A stretch of DNA of 17,377 nucleotides from JAISJU01 sp031555675 (GCA_031555675.1 JAVBUB010000013.1:1-17377), one strand, 5' to 3'; numbered from the stretch's first letter, positions 1 to 8,259 are shown. Translations and numbers: made by a program. Notes: generated by a model not told the origin, from the sequence alone.

Positions 1-2589
1 AAGGCAATTGTAAAGGGGATCGGGAGTTGATATTTTTATTTCAACCGGTAACGAAGAACCTTGGCAATCTTTCTGCACTACAAAGAAATAATATCCTTCA
101 TCGCCTTCTTTGGCCGGTTTGATGATTGTCTTTTTAGACGCGTCACTGCTCAACCCGTATCCTGGAATCCAGGCCGCATTGGCAATGTTGGAATCGGGGC
201 CTTTCTTCCAACCCCATTGTACATTATTGCCCGTAAGTGTGGTAGAACCTGTAATGGTAATTTCTTCCCCAATATTATAGGTTGTTTTGGCGGTTGAAGC
301 TGTTGCGTTAACCGATTCTACCGTTATTTTTACCGGACAGGTTGGAATGCCATTATACAAGGCACGGTAGTAAGTCGGATTATTGGTTGGGGCTACGGTC
401 ACATAATTATGCCTGGCATCGCCATTGGTAAAAGATGCTGTTGCCCAGTTGGCACCATCTATACTCTGTTGCCAGATATATTGGTCTTGAGTGGCTTTCG
501 GGGTTGTTACAAATGAGGTGCTGAGTTCAGTGATTCCTCCGGTACAGATGGTCTCATTGGAGGCACGGGTGGTGGTACAATCGCTAAGTACAACCTTAGC
601 CATTTGATTGGTAATGGTATAATGGTTCTCCGCTTTCCATGTAAATAACTGTGCTGTACGACAATTGGCACCGGGTTTCGATTGATTGATGCCTAATTCC
701 ATTTGCAGGAAACCTTCGCTCAGGTTTATCTGGTTTCCTGCAAGAGGAATCCTTACTTCCAGATCCCAATAACCCATAGGAGTAGAAGATGTCGTAACAA
801 TAGATGCTTCGGCTTGTACTTGTGTATTATGGCTATACATCTGAGACGAGGATAATTGACCTGGTTTATAGGTAAATCCATATTGTCGTGAAGTATTGTT
901 ATTACTACCACTGGCAATATATATTTCTACGGCATCATTCTTCCATGAATTATTGCTGTTTTGAGGCGTGTTATCATATACTCTTACATAAAAATACAAG
1001 TTTGAGTCATCATATACGGCGCGCCATTTACCGGCAGGATATCCTGTCCCCGAAGTAGTCGGAATACCATAATCGTTTTGACAGTCATTGGGATAATCGT
1101 TCAATCTGTGATTTACATTGATGTCTGTCCATGGGGCCATGCTCCATATGGCATCATTGTCACGACCGTCTATTACCGGGGTCGAACATACCTTGGATAT
1201 GGAAAAATTACTATCGGTTAAACCACAACAGTTTTTTACGGTAATGGTTTTGGAGAGGATTTCTGCTGTTATTTTATTTTCAACGGCATAAGTAAAGACT
1301 CCGATTGGAGGAGTTATATTAATACTGCTTCCTTGTTCGGCCAATATAATGGTTTGGCCGGTTGAATGATCCGTCCGCTTCCAAATGTATAAATCAGAAG
1401 AAGAACCAATGCCACCCGCACGAAGCGTAGTTGTTACTCCTTCACAAAAATTATCTCCTTCGGAGGATATAATAGATTTCAATACGGTGATGGTTTTGGT
1501 TGCTGTTTGCCCACCACAACTTACCCAATAAGTTGCAGTTTGGTCTACGGTAACTTTTATTGTATTTGTAGTAGATGAAAGAATGGTTCCGTTTGCTCCT
1601 CCTATTCTCCACTGGTAGGTACCCGAAGTACATAAATTACTTGCCGTTAATGTTACTTCGGTACCGGGAGAAACTGTAGAAACCGGGGTGGTAGAATTAC
1701 CAAATGTAGCTGTAATACTGGGCTCGGGCATACAACCGTAAACTTCTATTGATTCTATTCCTATGACTGAATTATTGCCGTTTTCAGAACGGATGATAAT
1801 GGAGAAACCATCATCGTAATCATTAGTTCCATTTTCCCTGCCTATCTGAAAAGTTCCTTCCAGAACGGTATAGTCTCCATATACACGGAGATTCTCCCAT
1901 TGGTGTTTTCCATTCCAGTTCCCACTAGTACTTCCATTATTAGCATTCGGACAAAGTGAATTGGTGGTAATCCATCTGCCTCCGACTATAAAATCTCCTC
2001 CCCAACTCAGATTATTGCCATTGGACTTTCCTATTTTTACTTGTATGTTATTCAATCTTTGATTGCAATCTGTTCCGCTATTGGATGAACCCACATTGCG
2101 CATTTTCACTCTCACACAATAGCTTACCTGCGACGAAGAAAATCCTCCGGTTCTGGGATTATTTAATCCTTTGATGGTATAAACAAAAGCATTTTCGGTT
2201 TGTCCTTTCCGAAAAAGAAAGATTCCATTGGTTTCCAAATTTTGCAGGGGTACACCGTTAGGACCATTTACATTCTTCGGATTTTTAGTAATGGTATAAT
2301 AATTATCTGTCAGGTTACCACTAGCTGAAGTTAATCCATTTAGTTTTACTTCCTGCTGGGCTTTTCCTTCGTAAGAAATTTTCGACAAATCCCAACGGGA
2401 AGGAACGTTACCTTGTCCATTGTAAGAAAAGTTGACCCGCCCCACCAAATTATCGGGACATGCACTATTACAAGCAGCGGAAGTAGAAGGAGGATTAAAT
2501 CCTTGGGCAGAAGAGTTAGCTATAAAGCCTAAAAGAAAAAGAAAAAAAAGAAACCCTTTATAAAAATGAAATTGTATTTTATTCATCAT
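1..2589 (-). CDS. Large secreted modular protein with CBM9-like and Ig-like domains (3' end beyond window)
   Basis: The reverse strand is open from the ATG at 2589 to the window edge: 863 codons with no stop, so the C-terminus is missing. Residues 1-28 are a signal peptide (KGFLFFLFLLGFIANSSA, cleavage near A28). No lipobox cysteine follows. Residues about 290-365 (TVSPGTEVTLTAS, YQWRIGGANG, ATYWVSCGG) and 366-455 look like Ig/PKD-type beta modules. Residues about 470-665 resemble a family 9 carbohydrate-binding module: it opens with TPVIDGRDNDAIW and contains WKNDAVEIYIAS (549-560). Two more Ig-like stretches follow (about 670-755 and 756-855). The function is probably surface glycan binding or adhesion; no catalytic domain is visible in this part. 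A T9SS sorting tail would be expected in the missing C-terminus, but that is inference. A second ATG at 2586 is an equally possible start. Confidence 0.85.
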   Translation of the reverse strand, partial: MMNKIQFHFYKGFLFFLFLLGFIANSSAQGFNPPSTSAACNSACPDNLVGRVNFSYNGQGNVPSRWDLSKISYEGKAQQEVKLNGLTSASGNLTDNYYTITKNPKNVNGPNGVPLQNLETNGIFLFRKGQTENAFVYTIKGLNNPRTGGFSSSQVSYCVRVKMRNVGSSNSGTDCNQRLNNIQVKIGKSNGNNLSWGGDFIVGGRWITTNSLCPNANNGSTSGNWNGKHQWENLRVYGDYTVLEGTFQIGRENGTNDYDDGFSIIIRSENGNNSVIGIESIEVYGCMPEPSITATFGNSTTPVSTVSPGTEVTLTASNLCTSGTYQWRIGGANGTILSSTTNTIKVTVDQTATYWVSCGGQTATKTITVLKSIISSEGDNFCEGVTTTLRAGGIGSSSDLYIWKRTDHSTGQTIILAEQGSSINITPPIGVFTYAVENKITAEILSKTITVKNCCGLTDSNFSISKVCSTPVIDGRDNDAIWSMAPWTDINVNHRLNDYPNDCQNDYGIPTTSGTGYPAGKWRAVYDDSNLYFYVRVYDNTPQNSNNSWKNDAVEIYIASGSNNNTSRQYGFTYKPGQLSSSQMYSHNTQVQAEASIVTTSSTPMGYWDLEVRIPLAGNQINLSEGFLQMELGINQSKPGANCRTAQLFTWKAENHYTITNQMAKVVLSDCTTTRASNETICTGGITELSTSFVTTPKATQDQYIWQQSIDGANWATASFTNGDARHNYVTVAPTNNPTYYRALYNGIPTCPVKITVESVNATASTAKTTYNIGEEITITGSTTLTGNNVQWGWKKGPDSNIANAAWIPGYGLSSDASKKTIIKPAKEGDEGYYFFVVQKDCQGSSLPVEIKISTPDPLYNCL

Positions 2590-2868
2590 GTGGCATTTAT
2601 TTTTTATCAAAACATTAGCATAGTTCATATAAATCAGCATTTTACAGGAATTAACACTCGCTCTTTATTGAGCTAATATTTGTTCTAATTAAGTGATTTT
2701 CAACCATTTTAAATAAAAAAATGAAATCTAAAACTTGTCTTTTATTTACATATCAAAAAAAACGCTTGTTTCTTATTTCAATAAAAACAAAGCTATCATT
2801 CATTTGAGTGTATTGAAAATCAACTACTTACAAAAAAAACAACCTGAATTTATATTAACATTTTTTTG

Positions 2869-2898
2869 CAAAAGTAAAAATAAAATCACAATAAACAA
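2869..2898 (-). promoter_or_regulatory. Predicted promoter of the CBM9/Ig protein gene
   Basis: On the reverse strand the -7 octamer TACTTTTG (2869-2876) is preceded, after exactly 19 bases, by TTG (2896-2898). This matches the known Bacteroidota housekeeping consensus TTTG-N19-21-TAnnTTTG, although the -33 tetramer reads CTTG. Transcription would start near 2860, leaving an untranslated leader of about 270 bases before the ATG at 2589. Confidence 0.5.
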
Positions 2899-3060
2899 GC
2901 ATTTATTCTTTATTTTAACGAAAATAGAAAGCTATAATAAGAGTATTCAGAAGAAAGTATTGAACAAGATTTAGAACCTGTTTAAATTTTGCTCGGAAAA
3001 TAACATAGTAAATCTTTTGTGATAATATTTAAAACAACCGGACCTTATTGAAAAATGATA

Positions 3061-3068
3061 TACCTTTG
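3061..3068 (+). promoter_or_regulatory. Predicted -7 element for queF
   Basis: TACCTTTG fits the Bacteroidota -7 consensus TAnnTTTG and lies 80 bases before the queF ATG. No TTTG is found at the expected upstream spacing, so this is a half-supported promoter. Confidence 0.4.
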
Positions 3069-3148
3069 TATTCGAAGAAAAATAAAAACGTCATACAATA
3101 ATTAATTCGGATTCCGATCCAATTTTGATTGAAAAGCCACTCATATTC

Positions 3149-3622
3149 ATGGAAAACAAATTAAACCTTTTAGGAAAACAAACCGGATATCCCACTCAAT
3201 ATTTACCCGATATACTGGAAACATTCGACAACAAACATCCGGAAAACGATTACTGGGTAAAATTCAACTGCCCCGAATTTACCAGTTTATGCCCAATTAC
3301 CGGACAACCGGATTTTGCCACTATTTATATTAGCTACATTCCTGATATACGAATGGTAGAAAGCAAGAGCCTCAAGTTGTACTTGTTCGGTTACCGCAAT
3401 CACGGCGACTTTCATGAAAACTGTATCAATGTGATTATGAAAGATCTGATCAAATTAATGAATCCTAAATATATCGAAGTATGGGGGAAATTTACGCCTC
3501 GCGGCGGCATCAGTATTGATCCGTATTGCAACTACGGAAAGGCAGGAACTAACTATGAAAAGATGGCTGAATATCGCATGATGAATCATGATATGTATCC
3601 GGAAAAAGTTGACAACAGATAA
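3149..3622 (+). CDS. queF: NADPH-dependent 7-cyano-7-deazaguanine (preQ0) reductase QueF
   Basis: The product is a 157-residue single-domain (type I, YkvM-like) tunnelling-fold enzyme. It reduces the nitrile of preQ0 to preQ1 in the cytoplasm, a step towards queuosine in tRNA. The sequence shows the catalytic segment FTSLCPITGQPDFA with Cys48 and Asp55. The QueF motif ESKSLKLYLF is at 71-80, followed by NHGDFHE (84-90) and the late family segment TPRGGISIDPYCNYG. The ATG at 3149 is preferred over an in-frame TTG at 3125: it gives the family's usual length and N-terminus. The gene stands alone; other queuosine genes are not in the window. Its stop is only 9 bases from the stop of the convergent DUF4476 gene, with no obvious terminator hairpin between them. 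Confidence 0.96.
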   Translation: MENKLNLLGKQTGYPTQYLPDILETFDNKHPENDYWVKFNCPEFTSLCPITGQPDFATIYISYIPDIRMVESKSLKLYLFGYRNHGDFHENCINVIMKDLIKLMNPKYIEVWGKFTPRGGISIDPYCNYGKAGTNYEKMAEYRMMNHDMYPEKVDNR

Positions 3623-3631
3623 GTAGAAAAA

Positions 3632-4381
3632 CTAAAACAAGCCTTGGAATTCTCTTGTCTGAATTTTACTCGCATTATCCAACATATATTTTTCCAACGC
3701 GTCTATATTCTCTTTTTGAGTAAAGAGCATCTTTACCTGAAAATAATTCTCAGGATCGACTACTCTGGTATAAGCAGCTTCAGAAAACTGCAAACGGGAA
3801 CCTTCCGTTTTAAACAGTTTAACCAATTGAACAATATAGGAAGTGGTAAATAGATTTTTGTGCAGCCCGTCTACACCTATAGAATCGCGCATCTTATCAT
3901 TACCGGCATTCAGCATTTGATTTTTCAGATCGGCAAACTCAAGCGATTGTATTAATTCGTTTCTCTCCTGGGTTTTACTATTTACCTGACCTTTGGGTTG
4001 CTTGGATTGTACTCCGGTTATTTGGGATTTAAGATCAAAAGACGACGCGCTGCGTTGAACATCTTCTAGGGTAGATATCTCTAAACTACCATCGGCTAAT
4101 ACGATAGCCTGCACACGGGAACCCTGTGGTATCTCTATTTGTCCTTCAAATACAGTTTCGATACCCGAGGCATCGCGTTGCATAATTCTTAGGTAATATT
4201 CGCCTCCGGTTAGAGACCTGACATTGTAGGTACGCTGGTATTTCCCGGTTTCATCTCCGGCAAATATTGCCGAAAATAAAGAATTATCCCACATCCTTAT
4301 CTGTAACGAAGAAGGTTGGTCCTGAGCATGCCCGATTATGGTAGAAAAAACAATAAAGAAAAATAAAAGAATTTTTCTCAT
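3632..4381 (-). CDS. Secreted DUF4476-domain protein
   Basis: A 249-residue protein with a clear signal peptide (MRKILLFFFIVFSTIIGHAQ, cleavage near residue 19-20). Residues 21-105 are a beta-rich segment (LQIRMWDNSLFSAIF, GGEYYLRI). Residues 106-145 are a polar, low-complexity linker. Residues about 148-236 match the pattern of DUF4476, an alpha-helical domain known mainly from Bacteroidota exported proteins (FADLKNQMLN, YIVQLVKLF, YFQVKMLF). No enzymatic motif is visible and the domain has no established biochemical function. The protein is presumably periplasmic or outer-membrane associated. It is transcribed convergently with queF and divergently from uvrA, so probably as a single gene. 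Confidence 0.85.
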   Translation of the reverse strand: MRKILLFFFIVFSTIIGHAQDQPSSLQIRMWDNSLFSAIFAGDETGKYQRTYNVRSLTGGEYYLRIMQRDASGIETVFEGQIEIPQGSRVQAIVLADGSLEISTLEDVQRSASSFDLKSQITGVQSKQPKGQVNSKTQERNELIQSLEFADLKNQMLNAGNDKMRDSIGVDGLHKNLFTTSYIVQLVKLFKTEGSRLQFSEAAYTRVVDPENYFQVKMLFTQKENIDALEKYMLDNASKIQTREFQGLF

Positions 4382-4409
4382 ACAGATAAGGTTGATAATT
4401 TTCCGGGTA

Positions 4410-4440
4410 CAATATTACGATAAAAACAGTTACAAATCAA
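4410..4440 (-). promoter_or_regulatory. Possible promoter of the DUF4476 gene
   Basis: On the reverse strand TAATATTG (4410-4417) differs by one base from TAnnTTTG. It is preceded after 20 bases by TTG (4438-4440). It lies 29 bases upstream of the ATG. One mismatch in a very AT-rich context keeps the confidence low. Confidence 0.33.
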
Positions 4441-4461
4441 CAAAAAAAGATAAAACTTATT

Positions 4462-4489
4462 TTTGTTACACCTATAAAGCGTATCTTTG
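4462..4489 (+). promoter_or_regulatory. Possible promoter of uvrA
   Basis: TATCTTTG (4482-4489) is a perfect -7 octamer. TTTG at 4462-4465 precedes it, but after 16 bases rather than the usual 19-21. It is the best plus-strand match before uvrA. Confidence 0.42.
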
Positions 4490-4529
4490 TAAAAGAGATA
4501 TTAAGTAACTGATATAATACATTTGGCTT

Positions 4530-4574
4530 GATATTGAAATGATATTCATAGATATTTATTGATATTAAGATATT
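4530..4574 (+). repeat. Phased cluster of GATATT hexamers
   Basis: Exact GATATT copies start at 4530, 4541, 4551, 4561 and 4569, spaced 11, 10, 10 and 8 bases, roughly one helical turn apart. A further copy lies at 4497 and two inverted copies (AATATC) at 4634 and 4654. All lie in the presumed uvrA leader or upstream region. No function is known to me. Confidence 0.6.
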
Positions 4575-4703
4575 CAAATGGACAGATTTCAGATTTGCAG
4601 AAAAAATCTTAAAACAATGTATATCGCGAAGCAAATATCAATTTATATCTACCAATATCATGAAATAAATACCTCGTATAACATCAATTCTTAATTAAAA
4701 AAC

Positions 4704-7535
4704 GTGTCAGAAAAAAAATACATCAGCATAAAAGGAGCCCGCGTTCACAACCTGAAAAATATTGATGTGGAAATTCCACGGAATAAGTTGGTTGTGATTA
4801 CCGGACTTTCGGGTTCAGGAAAATCTTCGTTAGCATTCGATACCCTTTATGCCGAAGGACAAAGACGATATGTGGAAAGCCTCTCGGCCTACGCCCGTCA
4901 GTTTTTGGGCAGAATGAGTAAACCTGAAGTAGATTACATCAAAGGTATTCCGCCCGCTATTGCCATCGAACAAAAGGTAAATACACGCAATCCCCGTTCC
5001 ACGGTAGGAACCTCAACAGAAATTTACGAATACATCCGTCTGCTTTACGCGCGTGTTGGAAAAACATATTCGCCAGTCAGTGGAAAAGAGGTAAAAAAAC
5101 ATCAGGCCAAAGATGTGGTAGATTATGTATTAACGCTTCCCGAGAATACCCGATTTGCCATACTAGCACCTTTTGGATTCAAAGAAGACCGTACCCTTGT
5201 TCAACAAATAGAAATATTTCACAAACAAGGTTTTACCCGTTTAGAAGTAAACGATGAACTGGTAAAAATACAAGATGTTTTAGAAAATCCACAAATGCTC
5301 GATGGTATCAACGAGAAAAAAATATTGCTGATGATAGACCGTCTTGCCGTACAACTCAATGACAGCGATTTTGTAAGCCGCACTGCCGACTCTGTTGAAA
5401 CAGCATTTTTTGAAGGAAACGGAACCTGTGTCCTTAAAATTTACCAGGAAGACAAGCCTGTCATCAAACATTTTTCGAAAAGATTTGAAGCCGATGGCAT
5501 AACTTTCGAAGAACCCTCGGAATACACCTTTAGCTTTAATAATCCCGTAGGAGCATGCCCAACATGTGAAGGTTTCGGGAATGTAATCGGTATTGATCCC
5601 GATTTGGTAATACCCAACAAAGCGCTTTCTATTTACGATGATGCCGTAGCCTGCTGGAAAGGCGAAACCATGGGCGAATGGAAAAAACAATTAATATATA
5701 ATGCCGATAAATTCAAGTTTCCGATTCATAAACCCTTTTATCAACTAAGCAAAGAAGAGAAAGAATTACTTTGGGCTGGAAATCAATATTTCGGAGGTAT
5801 CAACGCCTTTTTTAAATTCCTGGAAGAAAACCAATATAAAATACAATATCGCGTGATGCTATCGCGCTACAGAGGTAAAACCATCTGTCCCGAATGTCAC
5901 GGCAGCCGTTTAAAAAAACAAGCACAATATGTAAAAATAGGTGGAAAAGCCATTACAGAACTCGTGTTGATGCCTGTTTCCGAACTCAAAGAGTTTTTTA
6001 ATAACCTCAAGTTAAGCGAACACGAATCTATTGTCGCCAACAGATTGTTGATAGAGATTAATAAACGAATTCAATTTCTGCTTGATGTTGGTTTGGGATA
6101 CTTAACCCTGAACCGGTTATCCAATACACTTTCTGGTGGAGAAAGTCAGCGCATTAACCTTACCACTTCGCTAGGTAGTAGCTTGGTGGGATCACTTTAT
6201 ATTCTCGACGAACCCAGCATTGGACTTCATAGCCGTGACACCCATTTGCTCATTAAAGTATTGAGGCAATTGAAAGCTTTAGGCAATACCGTTATTGTAG
6301 TAGAGCATGACGAAGAAATTATACGGGCGGCCGATTATATTATCGATATAGGCCCTGATGCCGGACGATTGGGTGGAGAAATTGTTTTCGAAGGAAAGGC
6401 CTCCCCTAGCCCCTCCGAAGGAGGGGAACAGTTCTCCCCCCTCGGGGAAGCTAAAGGGGGCTACACCCTCAAATACTTATCCGGAGAAGAAAAAATAGAA
6501 ATTCCAAAACAACGCCGGAAATGGAATAACTATATAGAAGTGGTAGGAGCTTCAGAAAATAACCTTCAAAATATTGACGTTAAATTTCCATTGAATGTTA
6601 TGACTGCCGTAACAGGAGTCAGCGGTTCCGGGAAATCATCGTTGGTGAGGACTGTATTTTACCCTGCCCTCAAAAAATATTACGGAGGAGTATCCGACCG
6701 TACCGGAAACTTCGCCATGCTGAGAGGAAGCATGAAGTTGGCTTCGGACATCGAATTTGTGGATCAAAATCCTATCGGCAGGTCATCGCGTTCCAATCCC
6801 GTTACCTATGTAAAAGCGTATGACGAAATACGTAAACTTTATTCCGAGCAGCAACTATCCAAGCAAATGGGCTACACACCGGGACATTTCTCCTTCAACA
6901 TAGAAGGCGGACGCTGCGAAGAATGCCAGGGCGAAGGAACCATTACGGTAGAAATGCAGTTCATGGCCGATCTTACCCTGGAATGCGAATGCTGTCATGG
7001 TAAAAGATTCAAAGCCGATATTCTGGAGGTGCTTTATAAAGGCAAAAATATTTACGATATCCTGGAAATGACTGTGAGCGAAGCTATCGACTTTTTCCAG
7101 TCCGGATCGGGAAATACAGAGAAAAAAATATCCAAAAGATTGCAAACGCTTGAAGATGTAGGGTTAGGTTATGTTAAACTGGGACAGTCTATCAGCACAT
7201 TATCCGGCGGAGAAAGTCAACGGGTAAAATTGGCCTCTTTCTTGGGACTGGAAAAACCGGAACCTACCATTTTTATTTTTGACGAACCTACTACCGGATT
7301 ACATTTTCATGATATCAAAACACTGATGAAAGCTTTTGACGCATTGATTTCGAGAGGACATACCGTAATTGTAATTGAACACAACATGGATGTGATTAAA
7401 TGTGCCGACCATGTTATTGACCTTGGTCCCGAAAGCGGCGATAAAGGAGGATATATCGTAGCCGAAGGCACACCCGAAGAAATAGCCAAAAATGAAAAAT
7501 CAATAACAGGTAAGTTTTTAAAAGAAAAATTATAA
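4704..7535 (+). CDS. uvrA: Excinuclease ABC subunit A (UvrA)
   Basis: The 943-residue DNA-damage recognition ATPase of nucleotide-excision repair. It acts as a dimer that loads UvrB at lesions. The first nucleotide-binding domain has Walker A GLSGSGKS (34-41), signature LSGGESQ (476-482) and Walker B LYILDE (498-503). Zinc-binding CPTC and CPEC pairs lie in the insert region. The second domain has Walker A GVSGSGKS (638-645), the zinc module C738/C741 and C761/C764 (with an extra Cys at 763), signature LSGGESQ (833-839) and the usual FDEPTTGLH. The start is GTG at 4704, which gives the family's N-terminus directly before KYISIKGARVHNLKNID. Oddity: residues 566-587 are encoded by a GC-rich palindromic element inserted in frame in the linker between the two halves, described separately. 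All catalytic motifs are intact, so the protein is probably functional. Confidence 0.98.
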   Translation: MSEKKYISIKGARVHNLKNIDVEIPRNKLVVITGLSGSGKSSLAFDTLYAEGQRRYVESLSAYARQFLGRMSKPEVDYIKGIPPAIAIEQKVNTRNPRSTVGTSTEIYEYIRLLYARVGKTYSPVSGKEVKKHQAKDVVDYVLTLPENTRFAILAPFGFKEDRTLVQQIEIFHKQGFTRLEVNDELVKIQDVLENPQMLDGINEKKILLMIDRLAVQLNDSDFVSRTADSVETAFFEGNGTCVLKIYQEDKPVIKHFSKRFEADGITFEEPSEYTFSFNNPVGACPTCEGFGNVIGIDPDLVIPNKALSIYDDAVACWKGETMGEWKKQLIYNADKFKFPIHKPFYQLSKEEKELLWAGNQYFGGINAFFKFLEENQYKIQYRVMLSRYRGKTICPECHGSRLKKQAQYVKIGGKAITELVLMPVSELKEFFNNLKLSEHESIVANRLLIEINKRIQFLLDVGLGYLTLNRLSNTLSGGESQRINLTTSLGSSLVGSLYILDEPSIGLHSRDTHLLIKVLRQLKALGNTVIVVEHDEEIIRAADYIIDIGPDAGRLGGEIVFEGKASPSPSEGGEQFSPLGEAKGGYTLKYLSGEEKIEIPKQRRKWNNYIEVVGASENNLQNIDVKFPLNVMTAVTGVSGSGKSSLVRTVFYPALKKYYGGVSDRTGNFAMLRGSMKLASDIEFVDQNPIGRSSRSNPVTYVKAYDEIRKLYSEQQLSKQMGYTPGHFSFNIEGGRCEECQGEGTITVEMQFMADLTLECECCHGKRFKADILEVLYKGKNIYDILEMTVSEAIDFFQSGSGNTEKKISKRLQTLEDVGLGYVKLGQSISTLSGGESQRVKLASFLGLEKPEPTIFIFDEPTTGLHFHDIKTLMKAFDALISRGHTVIVIEHNMDVIKCADHVIDLGPESGDKGGYIVAEGTPEEIAKNEKSITGKFLKEKL
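6400..6462 (+). repeat. GC-rich palindromic element translated within uvrA
   Basis: This stretch is an imperfect inverted repeat centred on GAACAGTTC (6426-6434). The left arm contains the hairpin CCCCTCC-GAA-GGAGGGG; the right arm contains CCCCCTCGGGG; the outer edges read CCCCTAGC and GCTAAAGGGG. In 6401-6460, 40 of 60 bases are G or C, unlike the AT-rich surroundings. It encodes residues 566-587 (ASPSPSEGGEQFSPLGEAKG and on) and keeps the frame. It resembles the small GC-rich palindromic repeats I recall as dispersed between genes in many Bacteroidota; I cannot confirm other copies because none is in this window. Confidence 0.75.
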
Positions 7536-7593
7536 TTGAGTATATATCCAAAATCAACTAAATCATTTTAAGTAATTATAGTAATAAAATTGT

Positions 7594-7613
7594 AATTAGC
7601 CTTCGGCGTAATT
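7594..7613 (+). other. Small hairpin downstream of uvrA
   Basis: AATTAGCC, loop TTC, then GGC, a bulged G and TAATT can form an 8-bp stem with one bulge, 58 bases after the uvrA stop. There is no following T-run, so it is a weak terminator candidate at best. The rest of 7536-7692 shows no convincing promoter or RNA gene. Confidence 0.3.
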
Positions 7614-7692
7614 TATTGTCAATTAACCACGATTAATAACAATCAATACTTAATCCGAACTAATTACTGCCAAATATTTGTCAAACAATTCC

Positions 7693-8229
7693 ATGAAAAC
7701 CATTCAAATTCTCAATAAAACATTCTCGCTTTCAATTTCTGAAAGCGCCATTCTACAAGCAGTGAAATTAGTTGCGGATAAAATGAATAAAGATTTGAAT
7801 GGGAAAAATCCGGTTTTTCTGAGCGTTTTGAATGGAGCTTTTATGTTTACTGCCGATTTACTCAAAAATATCAACATCCCTTGCGAAGTTTCCTTTATTA
7901 GACTTTCATCTTACGAAGGCACCAATTCAACAGGAAAAGTAAAAGAACTGATGGGATTATCCTGTGATATCAAAAACCGTACGGTAGTTATTCTTGAAGA
8001 TATCATCGACAGCGGACTTACCATGCAAGCATTGATAAACACTTTGAAACAATATGAACCCGAAAGCATACAAATTGCTTCGATGTTTGTTAAGCCGGAT
8101 TGCCTGATTGTAAAAGACCTGTCAATACAATATATCGGAATGGAAATTGATAATGACTTTATAGTAGGCTATGGTCTTGATTACAATGAATATGGCCGTA
8201 ACCTGAAAGAAGTATATAAATTAGCATGA
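7693..8229 (+). CDS. hpt: Hypoxanthine phosphoribosyltransferase
   Basis: A 178-residue cytoplasmic purine-salvage enzyme transferring the phosphoribosyl group of PRPP to hypoxanthine (and probably guanine). The PRPP-binding loop VILEDIIDSGLTM is at 99-111, with the acidic pair E102-D103 and the DSG turn. LSVLNGAFMFTADL (43-56) is the loop near the N-terminus that contacts pyrophosphate. RLSSYEGTNSTG (70-81) is the flexible catalytic loop. FIVGYGLDYNEYGRNL (156-171) is the purine-site C-terminal motif. The ATG at 7693 gives the family's N-terminus; the in-frame TTG at 7678 would add only five atypical residues. adk follows 93 bases downstream with its own promoter, so the two need not be one operon. 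Confidence 0.95.
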   Translation: MKTIQILNKTFSLSISESAILQAVKLVADKMNKDLNGKNPVFLSVLNGAFMFTADLLKNINIPCEVSFIRLSSYEGTNSTGKVKELMGLSCDIKNRTVVILEDIIDSGLTMQALINTLKQYEPESIQIASMFVKPDCLIVKDLSIQYIGMEIDNDFIVGYGLDYNEYGRNLKEVYKLA

Positions 8230-8240
8230 CTTTAATTATC

Positions 8241-8259
8241 AATTGTTAATTGTTAATTG
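8241..8259 (+). repeat. Short tandem repeat AATTGTT in the adk promoter region
   Basis: AATTGTT, AATTGTT and a partial third copy AATTGA follow each other directly. The second unit supplies the TTG of the predicted adk -33 element. Confidence 0.6.

Larger units (their letters stand above)
2590..3148. other. AT-rich divergent intergenic region
   Basis: There are 559 bases between the divergent starts of the CBM9/Ig protein and queF. The region is very AT-rich. It holds a good minus-strand promoter match at 2869-2898 and a plus-strand -7 element at 3061-3068. A second minus-strand -7-like octamer (TAGCTTTG) lies at 2788-2795 without a well-spaced partner. The open frame at 2735-2974 needs a TTG start and has a low-complexity Lys/Ile/Asn composition, so I do not call it a gene. 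I see no preQ1 riboswitch-like sequence ahead of queF. Confidence 0.6.
4382..4703. other. Divergent intergenic region between the DUF4476 gene and uvrA
   Basis: A 322-base AT-rich spacer. It contains candidate promoters for both directions (4410-4440 minus, 4462-4489 plus) and a cluster of GATATT hexamers. If the plus-strand promoter is used, uvrA has a leader of roughly 205 bases. The short open frame at 4437-4634 on the minus strand looks fortuitous. Confidence 0.5.

Noticed and set aside
61..297. Plus-strand open frame of 78 codons
   Set aside because: It lies antisense within the continuous 863-codon frame of the CBM9/Ig protein and resembles no family.
2735..2974. Open frame of 79 codons in the intergenic region before queF
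   Set aside because: It needs a TTG start, has low-complexity Lys/Ile/Asn-rich composition expected of AT-rich noncoding DNA, and overlaps predicted promoter elements.
3069..3148. Possible preQ1 riboswitch ahead of queF
   Set aside because: Looked for the short stem with its A-rich tail and conserved C-rich part; not present.
5280..5690. Minus-strand open frame of 136 codons inside uvrA
   Set aside because: Shadow of the strongly conserved UvrA reading frame.
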